Shown: positions 1-4,289 of the stretch, one piece after another
How positions within the stretch are numbered: the first letter of the stretch is position 1
Layout: each line of letters opens with the position of its first letter
Assembly: GCA_025057405.1 (NCBI GenBank)
Contig: JANWXV010000006.1
Location: 1 to 12,476 of the forward strand
DNA from: Candidatus Bipolaricaulota bacterium
GTDB taxonomy: Bacteria > Bipolaricaulota > Bipolaricaulia > RBG-16-55-9 > DRXL01
DNA: 12,476 bases
Reading direction: 5' to 3'
Made by a program: the position numbers and the translations under genes
The notes under the pieces: model-generated
The model's input: only the letters and a program-made list of their open reading frames with translations
Told to the model about the DNA's origin: nothing
The model's database searches: none

Positions 1-139
1 AGAGCGCTCCTAACTGTAAGAGCGCGCAACTAAGGGTAACTCCTATAAAGCCCTTGACAAGACGCTGCCAACGCTGTATAATAGCATTGGCGTTTGGGAT
101 GAAGCTGCTCCGTGCAGCGGGCATGGCAGTGCCTCGCAT
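1..139 (-). CDS. Start of an exported or membrane protein under a c-di-GMP riboswitch (partial)
   Basis: Only the first 46 codons lie in the window; the gene continues past position 1. The ATG at 139-137 is preceded by a strong Shine-Dalgarno AAGGAGG (positions 154-148), 8 nt upstream, which fixes the start. The reading frame stays open to the edge. The protein begins MRGTAMPAARSSF, has a basic patch RWQRLVK at about residues 23-29, then a hydrophobic run FIGVTLSCALLQLGAL from residue 31 to the edge. That fits a Sec signal peptide with a long n-region or a first membrane helix. No family can be assigned from this fragment. It is the first gene downstream of the riboswitch at 331-406 on the same strand, about 190 nt from the end of the aptamer. 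c-di-GMP often controls adhesion, pili and extracellular matrix, so a cell-surface product is plausible but is inference. Too short and open-ended for a routine ORF call. Confidence 0.7.
   Translation of the reverse strand, partial: MRGTAMPAARSSFIPNANAIIQRWQRLVKGFIGVTLSCALLQLGAL
54..82 (+). promoter_or_regulatory. Perfect consensus sigma70 promoter, antisense to the riboswitch-controlled gene
   Basis: TTGACA (54-59), a 17-bp spacer and TATAAT (77-82) match the sigma70 consensus at every position. Transcription would start near 89 and run rightward, opposite to the gene that starts at 139, and so would cross that gene's start codon and Shine-Dalgarno site. No coding gene follows on the plus strand before 2611. 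It may be a real antisense promoter or a chance match inside a coding region. Confidence 0.5.
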
Positions 140-151
140 CTCAGACGCCTC
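89..151 (+). ncRNA. Candidate structured antisense RNA over a translation start
   Basis: Starting about 7 nt after the perfect promoter at 54-82, the plus-strand transcript can fold into a closed junction. The outer stem pairs 89-101 (GGCGTTTGGGATG) with 139-151 (CATCTCAGACGCC): 13 of 13 positions pair, two as G-U wobbles. Inside are GCTGC/GCAGC and GGCA/TGCC hairpins. The sequence CTTCTTTT follows, a mediocre U-rich tail. The two wobbles become C-A mismatches on the opposite strand, so the fold is better for the plus-strand RNA. I recognise no known RNA family. The 3' strand of the outer stem covers the complement of the minus-strand start codon and the end of its ribosome binding site, so an antisense role is possible. 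Confidence 0.3.
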
Positions 152-160
152 CTTCTTTTA

Positions 161-235
161 AGCTGACAGCGGATTTTGGTAGCAGATTAAGCGGACTTTA
201 TCTGCTTAATCCGTTACCCAAATCCGCTGCCAGCT
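161..235. repeat. Palindromic interspersed repeat, copy 1 (75 bp)
   Basis: The left arm (161-192) begins AGCTGACAGCGGATTT and the right arm (204-235) ends AAATCCGCTGCCAGCT. The 32-nt arms are complementary except at four positions. The same arm sequence recurs at 8534-8630, so this is a repeat family and not a one-off hairpin. It lies in the leader of the riboswitch-controlled gene, ending about 6 nt from its Shine-Dalgarno site. No target-site duplication is obvious and there is no room for a transposase. Neither strand has a U-tract after the stem, so it is not a standard terminator. Confidence 0.75.
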
Positions 236-330
236 CTACAGCTTTCGGGAATTTAATAAGATAGGACACTTGAGAGATTGTGTTGTGGCTAAACTCACTC
301 GTTCTCAAGGCCCAAACCCTCCAGTTGAGC

Positions 331-406
331 CTCTGGCAGCCCAGCTATCTCCGAGAGATCTGTGGCTTTGCGCCCCCACCTCGCGATGGGTTTGCCCTGA
401 GCAGAG
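331..406 (-). promoter_or_regulatory. Cyclic-di-GMP-I (GEMM) riboswitch aptamer
   Basis: Read on the minus strand, the conserved GEMM-I blocks appear in order. P1 is closed by CTCTG (406-402) with CAGAG (335-331). GGGCAAACC is at 397-389. A hairpin CCCATC-GCGA-GGTGGG carries a GNRA tetraloop at 384-381. GCGCAAAGCC is at 373-364. A second hairpin ATCT/AGAT leads into TAGCTGGGCTGCC at 347-335. These match the aptamer that binds cyclic di-GMP, with the GNRA loop and the receptor-side helix where the family has them. The G in GGGCAAACC favours c-di-GMP over the 3',3'-cGAMP variant; this is from memory of the family. The aptamer starts within about 15 nt of the predicted transcription start. No U-tract terminator is seen between it and the start codon at 139, so control may be translational or Rho-dependent. 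Confidence 0.85.
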
Positions 407-425
407 ATGGTTTTACTTAGTTGGC

Positions 426-455
426 ATTATAGCATAAGAGTTATGCCAGAGTCAA
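426..455 (-). promoter_or_regulatory. Promoter of the riboswitch transcript
   Basis: On the minus strand, TTGACT (455-450) and TATAAT (431-426) are separated by 18 bp. The predicted start near 419 is just upstream of the aptamer. The promoter lies some 40 nt past the stop codon of the threonine-synthase-like gene, so the riboswitch gene is transcribed separately from that operon or in addition to read-through from it. Confidence 0.7.
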
Positions 456-496
456 GAGCTTCTACATGAAAATCCCAAGGAAAGAAGATGGAAATT

Positions 497-1594
497 TCAT
501 GGAAGCGCTAGAGCTTTAAGGCCAGAACCTGTCAAGGGGGCTAAAATCTGATCATTGGTCTGAAAAACTGCCATTAAACTTTGCAACCCCGCAATCGGGA
601 CCGCGGCCGTCGGCTCAACGTACAGCCCCTGATGAGCCAACTCGCGCTGCGCAGCGAGAATCTCGCTCTCGCTCACGGTGACGACGCTCCCGCCCGTCTC
701 GCGGATCGCGCTCATCATCGCTCTCCAGCGCACAGGACGGAGAATGCGAATCCCCTCAGCAATCGTAGGCTGGGGAACGATCTGCGGCAGCTCCGTGAGA
801 TTCTCTCTATAGATTCTATAGAGCGGCGCGTAGCCCTCAGACTGAACGGCGTGCAGCTTGGGCAGCCTCTCTATGAGCTGAGCTTCTAACAGATCGCAAA
901 AGCCCAGATATGCTCCCAAGAGGAGCGTCCCGTGTCCCACAGGGAAAACTAAGTGATCTGGTGCTCGGCCCAGTTGCTCCCACACTTCGTAAGCGAACGT
1001 CTTCGTGCCCGCCAAGATCAACGGGTTATAGACATGACTGGCGTAGTACGCTTGCTGGGCGGCTTGTTGGGCCGCGAGCGAAGAGTTCTCACGCGGGCCT
1101 TCGATGGGGCACAGCTCCGCGCCATAGATGCGAATCTGGGCCAGCTTTGCCGGTGACGCCTGCGCGGGCACGAAGATCTTGCAGCGAATTTGTGCCCGCG
1201 CGCAGTACGCCGCAAGGCTCGCCGCGGCGTTGCCTGAAGAATCCTCGACGACTTCTGTCACGCCCAACTCTTTCAAGAAGCTGACGAGCACGGTCGTGCC
1301 GCGATCTTTGAACGACCCCGTGGGCGCGAGAAATTCAAGCTTCGCGAGACACGAGATGCCGTAGGCTTGGGCAGGGACTATCGGCGTCCAGCCCTCGCCC
1401 AGCGAGATGATATTCTCGGGCTGAATAGCCGGGAGCATCGCGCGATAGCGCCAGAGCGTGGATGCTTTCGTGTCAATCTTGTCTTTGTTAAAGGGCGGTC
1501 TCTCTGAAAGCTCGAAGACGCCGCCGCACTCGCAGCGCCAGAGGCGCGTCGTCAGCGAGAAGAGTTGGCCGCAGTCGGCACAGCGAACGTTCAT
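497..1594 (-). CDS. Threonine-synthase-like PLP-dependent enzyme with zinc ribbon
   Basis: A 365-residue fold-type II pyridoxal-phosphate enzyme. A short zinc ribbon is at the N-terminus (Cys5, Cys8, Cys21, Cys23, as CADCG and CECG). The PLP-binding lysine is Lys96 in PTGSFKDRGT. SSGNAAAS (about 119-126) matches the substrate/cofactor asparagine loop, GHGTLLLG (220-227) is the phosphate-binding loop, and LYVEPTAAVPIAG near 324-336 resembles threonine synthase. Threonine synthase (thrC) converts O-phosphohomoserine to threonine in the cytoplasm; a related beta-replacement enzyme such as cysteate synthase cannot be excluded. I chose the ATG at 1594 and not the upstream in-frame ATG at 1621: the protein then begins right at the zinc ribbon, and its start codon overlaps the stop of the dinB-like gene as TGATG, a coupling arrangement. 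It is the second gene of a two-gene operon. Confidence 0.85.
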   Translation of the reverse strand: MNVRCADCGQLFSLTTRLWRCECGGVFELSERPPFNKDKIDTKASTLWRYRAMLPAIQPENIISLGEGWTPIVPAQAYGISCLAKLEFLAPTGSFKDRGTTVLVSFLKELGVTEVVEDSSGNAAASLAAYCARAQIRCKIFVPAQASPAKLAQIRIYGAELCPIEGPRENSSLAAQQAAQQAYYASHVYNPLILAGTKTFAYEVWEQLGRAPDHLVFPVGHGTLLLGAYLGFCDLLEAQLIERLPKLHAVQSEGYAPLYRIYRENLTELPQIVPQPTIAEGIRILRPVRWRAMMSAIRETGGSVVTVSESEILAAQRELAHQGLYVEPTAAVPIAGLQSLMAVFQTNDQILAPLTGSGLKALALP

Positions 1595-2031
1595 CAGAAG
1601 CGATTCTCTTGATCGCCCCACAACGTCTGCAGATAGTTGATCTGCCCCCAGTGATAGGCCATATGGGGCATGGGGCTGGTGATTAAATCTTTGATCGAGC
1701 GCTCTTCGCCCCAGGGCATGGTGCGCTTCTCGTCAAACTGTGCTGGGGGCATCGAGCGAATTGTCTGAGTCAGCTCAGACTTAGATTGCTCAAAGAGCTT
1801 GAGCGCATCGTCGTAGGTTTTGGGTTCATTCATCTGGGCGGGGGCTGCGCCCTTGAGCAGCGCTGCGAAGAAATAATTGGCCATTCCCAGATGGGCGAGG
1901 ATCTCGTGGGCGGATTTGCCGGTGGGCATGGGTTTCCAATTTTGTTTGTCTTTGGGCACTGCTCGCGCGGCCTTAAGCAGAAGCTCCGAAATCTTCTCGA
2001 TGCGCTTGATCTCCGTCTCGCGCAAGTCCAT
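1594..2031 (-). CDS. DinB-family metalloenzyme
   Basis: A 145-residue protein of the DinB/YfiT-like four-helix-bundle family. The metal-binding histidine triad is visible: His47 in EILAHLGMANYF, and His123 and His127 in PHMAYHWGQINYLQ, with the usual spacing. Members are cytoplasmic; many act as thiol-dependent (mycothiol or bacillithiol) transferases or hydrolases, and some are DNA-damage inducible. The exact reaction here is unknown. The start ATG (2031-2029) has AAGGAG 9 nt upstream (2046-2041) and an excellent promoter at 2061-2089, so it is the first gene of its operon. Its stop codon shares one base with the start of the threonine-synthase-like gene. Confidence 0.85.
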   Translation of the reverse strand: MDLRETEIKRIEKISELLLKAARAVPKDKQNWKPMPTGKSAHEILAHLGMANYFFAALLKGAAPAQMNEPKTYDDALKLFEQSKSELTQTIRSMPPAQFDEKRTMPWGEERSIKDLITSPMPHMAYHWGQINYLQTLWGDQENRF

Positions 2032-2060
2032 GCGGATCAGCTCCTTGGATAGGATAGCTT

Positions 2061-2089
2061 ACTATACGCGATGGCGTGCAAGCTGTCAA
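2061..2089 (-). promoter_or_regulatory. Promoter of the dinB-thrC-like operon
   Basis: On the minus strand, TTGACA (2089-2084), a 17-bp spacer and TATAGT (2066-2061) match the consensus in 11 of 12 positions. The predicted leader is about 25 nt and carries the AAGGAG site at 2046-2041. Confidence 0.8.
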
Positions 2090-2097
2090 TGGTCAGC

Positions 2098-2289
2098 TCA
2101 AGAGCGAATGTGATCGTCGTGGGAAGGCGCAGATCTAACGGCTTCGCCGACGCTGCGCTTTGTGGCGTAAGCCCCACCGCGTGGCCCCACGTGCACGATA
2201 AAGAGCTTATGAGCTTCTTCGTCCATCATGTAGATAATGCGATACTTGGGCATGAGTGAGGGATTTAACTTTGCCTCGGTCGCGCGCAC
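2098..2289 (-). pseudogene. RelE/ParE-type toxin remnant (N-terminal half missing)
   Basis: A 63-codon frame opening at a GTG, just 6 nt after the stop of the antitoxin remnant. PKYRIIYMMDEEAHKLFIV followed by HVGPRGGAY matches the C-terminal beta-strands of RelE/ParE-family mRNA-interferase toxins (pattern YRVIY-DDE-IVLRVGHR). Full toxins of this family are about 85-100 residues, with a helical N-terminal half before the YRIIY strand. Here only about 15 unrelated residues precede it, so the helices are lost. The tail after GGAY is also not typical. No good ribosome binding site is seen before the GTG. It is most likely inactive. Its partner antitoxin upstream is also damaged. Confidence 0.6.
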
Positions 2290-2295
2290 GCTTTT

Positions 2296-2507
2296 CTAAC
2301 TCTGCAACCAAGCCAGGGGTTTTTGATAGATCTCTAGCGTCTCCATGAGGCTCTCGTACTCTTCATAGCTCAAGATTACGATCTCTGGTTTGCCCTTGCG
2401 GGTGAGGATGAAGCGCTCACAGGTCTCTTTGGCTTCATCAGCGAGAGCGGTGAGCTGCTTGCGTGCTTGAGAGATAGCAATTACTTTGTAAGCCGCGTTC
2501 TTCTCAT
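2296..2507 (-). pseudogene. Phd/YefM-type antitoxin with a frameshift at its start
   Basis: The minus-strand frame ending at the stop 2298-2296 reads YKVIAISQARKQLTALADE, then a segment containing RFILTRKGKPEIVILSYEEY, and ends ETLEIYQKPLAWLQS. This is a typical Phd/YefM antitoxin: N-terminal DNA-binding half, then the RKGKP-hydrophobic-YEEYE core. This frame has no ATG, GTG or TTG upstream. The only well-placed start, an ATG at 2507-2505 after AAGG, is one base out of frame and hits a stop after 8 codons. Adding one A in the run at about 2500 would give MRKNAAYKVIAIS, so a single-base deletion is the simplest explanation. A good promoter (2533-2561) still precedes it. The result is a dead gene or a sequencing error. 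Confidence 0.65.
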
Positions 2508-2532
2508 TTAACCTTGATGAGAGCGCTTGCGT

Positions 2533-2561
2533 ATGATACTTGAAAGCGAGGACTGTGTCAA
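2533..2561 (-). promoter_or_regulatory. Promoter of the Phd/RelE remnant
   Basis: On the minus strand, TTGACA (2561-2556), a 17-bp spacer and TATCAT (2538-2533). The predicted start near 2526 would give a leader of about 19 nt to the ATG at 2507. It is divergent from the SIR2 promoter at 2574-2602. Confidence 0.6.
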
Positions 2562-2573
2562 AGTAAAAGACTC

Positions 2574-2602
2574 TTGCAAACGTTGCAGTTTGCAGCTAGA
2601 CT
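2574..2602 (+). promoter_or_regulatory. Probable promoter and operator of the SIR2-hicBA operon
   Basis: TTGCAA (2574-2579) and TAGACT (2597-2602), 17 bp apart, each match consensus in four of six positions. A perfect 7-bp inverted repeat, TGCAAAC (2575-2581) and GTTTGCA (2588-2594), fills the spacer, where a repressor would block RNA polymerase. The -10 box ends 8 nt before the ATG at 2611 and no Shine-Dalgarno is present, so the mRNA is probably leaderless. Confidence 0.5.
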
Positions 2603-2610
2603 AAGTTCTG

Positions 2611-3699
2611 ATGACCGAAGCGAAGAGCAAGAAGCAGTTGCTGATCTTAGGTTCAGGCTTCTCCAAGGCTGTCTCAGAGAAGATGCCGACTGTTCGAGAG
2701 CTGGCTGAGGCGCTCAAACAGCAGATCAATGAAGACCCAGAGCTTAAAGACTTAGAAGATCCCAAATACCAGCATCTTCTCAACGATCCTGAGCTGCTGC
2801 TGACATACCTAGCGCAAGATCAGCCGTGGAAGAAGTCTTGGGAAGCGCTTAAAGAAAGAGCTTTGTTCCTGAGAATCTCTAAATGGCTTGCAGAACAGAT
2901 AGAGCAGTGTGAAGATCAGGCATTCGGGGTCGAGATTCCTGAGTGGACAAAGCGTTTAGCCAAGTGGCTTAATGAAACAAAGGCATGGGTGATAACATTT
3001 AATTATGACACAGTGCTTGAAAGGGCTTGCTGGCTTTATCTCAAGGAAGTAAAACCACAAGGAGACCATCATGCTATCATCTTCAACTCGTATCGAATAC
3101 CTCTTGCACCAATTCAATCTCGGATAGCAGCTGTATTGGGCGATTTAGAAGATTATATGTTCGATCTAGTCAAGTTGCACGGTTCAATCAATTGGTTTTA
3201 TTCAGGACTAGAGGAATTTCCAGGAGAACAAATTTATTGTCGTTTGGTAAATTCAAAGTCTCCTTATAAGGATGATTATGTCTCAGAGCGCTCTATTTTG
3301 TGGGGTGTTAGCCAAGAAGTTCTAAAAATGCTATTGTCAGATAGGATCAATTTCATAATCCCTCCCGTCGCCGAGAAATCCCGCTTCTACTCGAATCGAA
3401 CCGTCCGCTCTCTATGGGGCAAGGCACGAGATTATCTTCAACAAGCCGAAGAGATCTACGTCATCGGCTATTCACTACCAGACACTGACCTGACTACTAA
3501 GCTCCTGCTCCAAACCGCGTGCGTCGGGAAGACAAAGACCGTCTATATCGTGAATAACAATGTGAAGGGCAAAGAGAATCTTCTGAGAAGATACAAGGAT
3601 GCCTTCCCAGAAGGGACTATCGTCAGAGATGACTACATACGCCCTGATGCTGTGGAGGCGATGGTCAATGATCTATGCAAGGAAGTGATTGTATGTTGA
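2611..3699 (+). CDS. SIR2-family protein (SIR2_2 type), probable NADase defence effector
   Basis: A 362-residue protein with the SIR2-like fold across its whole length. LLILGSGFSKA (10-20) is the NAD-binding glycine loop, VITFNYDTVLER (127-138) holds Asn131, VKLHGSINWF (187-196) holds His190, and EEIYVIGYSLPDTD (280-293) is the C-terminal Rossmann strand and loop. Asn131 and His190 correspond to the Asn/His pair needed for NAD hydrolysis in bacterial SIR2 effectors such as ThsA. This is family knowledge, not shown here. In phage defence such proteins deplete NAD+ to abort infection. No extra sensor domain, signal peptide or membrane segment is visible. The middle of the gene (about 2980-3350) is visibly more AT-rich than its flanks, hinting at acquisition. 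The last 7 bases overlap the hicB start, so the two are co-transcribed and probably coupled. Confidence 0.85.
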   Translation: MTEAKSKKQLLILGSGFSKAVSEKMPTVRELAEALKQQINEDPELKDLEDPKYQHLLNDPELLLTYLAQDQPWKKSWEALKERALFLRISKWLAEQIEQCEDQAFGVEIPEWTKRLAKWLNETKAWVITFNYDTVLERACWLYLKEVKPQGDHHAIIFNSYRIPLAPIQSRIAAVLGDLEDYMFDLVKLHGSINWFYSGLEEFPGEQIYCRLVNSKSPYKDDYVSERSILWGVSQEVLKMLLSDRINFIIPPVAEKSRFYSNRTVRSLWGKARDYLQQAEEIYVIGYSLPDTDLTTKLLLQTACVGKTKTVYIVNNNVKGKENLLRRYKDAFPEGTIVRDDYIRPDAVEAMVNDLCKEVIVC

Positions 3700-3938
3700 C
3701 TGCCTACATCCGCGCGGCAATGGAACGCGCACGCTATAAGATCATAGATGACGAGGAACCGTACTACGGCGAGATACCTCCATGCCGTGGAGTCTGGGCT
3801 ACGGGCAAGACGCTCGAAGAGTGCCGCCGTAACTTAGAAGAAGCCCTCGAAGACTGGCTGCTCTTCAGCATTGCTAATGGCTTCCCCGTTCCACCCATTG
3901 GCCAGATCCAACTCAAAATTCCAGAAAAAGTCCGATAG
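3693..3938 (+). CDS. hicB: HicB-family antitoxin
   Basis: An 81-residue HicB-like protein: YKIIDDEEPYYGEIPPCRGV, then WATGKTLEECRRNLEEALEDW. This is the partial RNase-H-like fold that binds and blocks the HicA toxin. I chose the ATG at 3693, with AAGGA 9 nt upstream at 3679-3683, and not the in-frame ATG at 3675: the core begins MLTAYIRAAM and the overlap with the SIR2 stop (ATGTTGA) is then a compact 7 bases. The protein ends soon after the core (IQLKIPEKVR). I see no C-terminal helix-turn-helix or ribbon-helix-helix domain, so it may not bind DNA itself. Gene order is antitoxin before toxin. Confidence 0.85.
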   Translation: MLTAYIRAAMERARYKIIDDEEPYYGEIPPCRGVWATGKTLEECRRNLEEALEDWLLFSIANGFPVPPIGQIQLKIPEKVR

Positions 3939-3941
3939 CCT

Positions 3942-4163
3942 ATGGCACGGCTAGGCGCTATCTCTCGCCAAGAGTTAATCCGCTCGCTCAGAAAATTTGG
4001 CTTCATTGGCCCTCTCCCCGGAGCTAAGCACGAGTATATGGTTCGTGGAACAACTCGAATCATCTTGCCCAACCCGCACCGCTCTGAAATTAGCCCAGCT
4101 TTGCTCTCCCAGATTCTCAAACAAGCTGGTATATCAAGAAAAGAATGGGAAGAGCATCACTGA
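3942..4163 (+). CDS. hicA: HicA-family mRNA interferase toxin
   Basis: A 73-residue protein with the double-stranded-RNA-binding-like HicA fold. SRQELIRSLRKFGFI (8-22) is the N-terminal helix, GAKHEYMVRG (27-36) carries the catalytic His30, and the segment starting ILPNPHRSEIS and ending with ILKQAGISRKEWEE is the conserved C-terminal half. HicA cleaves mRNA and is held inactive by HicB. It starts 3 nt after the hicB stop, with no ribosome binding site of its own, so translation is probably coupled to hicB. Length and motifs are complete; nothing looks degraded, unlike the neighbouring Phd/RelE pair. Confidence 0.88.
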   Translation: MARLGAISRQELIRSLRKFGFIGPLPGAKHEYMVRGTTRIILPNPHRSEISPALLSQILKQAGISRKEWEEHH

Positions 4164-4170
4164 GCCATCC

Positions 4171-4199
4171 TTGCTCTCTTCCCATCTATTTCCTATACT
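4171..4199 (+). promoter_or_regulatory. Probable promoter of the tricorn gene
   Basis: TTGCTC (4171-4176) and TATACT (4194-4199) are 17 bp apart; the -10 box is good, the -35 weak. It begins 7 nt after the hicA stop. A small hairpin AGAGCA/TGCTCT (4151-4156 with 4172-4177) overlaps its -35 but has no U-tract, so it is a poor terminator for the hicBA operon. Confidence 0.45.
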
Positions 4200-4215
4200 G
4201 AGGTTAATATCAGCA

Positions 4216-4269
4216 CCCTCACCCCTAGCTCCTCTCCCCTCTGAGGGAGAGGGGCATAAGGGATGAGGG
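4216..4269. repeat. C-rich/G-rich imperfect palindrome in the tricorn leader
   Basis: The inner stem is CCTCTCCC (4231-4238) with GGGAGAGG (4245-4252). The outer stem is CCCTCACCCC (4216-4225) with GGGATGAGGG (4260-4269), 9 of 10 paired. Similar CCCTCACCCC-type intergenic palindromes are common in many bacterial genomes (from memory). It ends 5 nt before the Shine-Dalgarno site of the tricorn gene, so the RNA hairpin could affect translation. Confidence 0.6.
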
Positions 4270-4289
4270 GCACCAAAGGAGGCCCTCTC

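Noticed and set aside
161..235. Intrinsic terminator between riboswitch and gene
   Set aside because: The stem is long enough but no U-tract follows it on either strand, and a second copy at 8534-8630 shows it is a dispersed repeat.
1595..1621. Longer start for the threonine-synthase-like protein
   Set aside because: The ATG at 1594 overlaps the dinB stop and begins right at the zinc ribbon; the nine extra residues look like untranslated overlap.
4263..4289. Upstream in-frame ATG for the tricorn gene
   Set aside because: It lies inside the G-rich arm of a palindrome and has no ribosome binding site; the ATG at 4290 has AAAGGAGG at ideal spacing.
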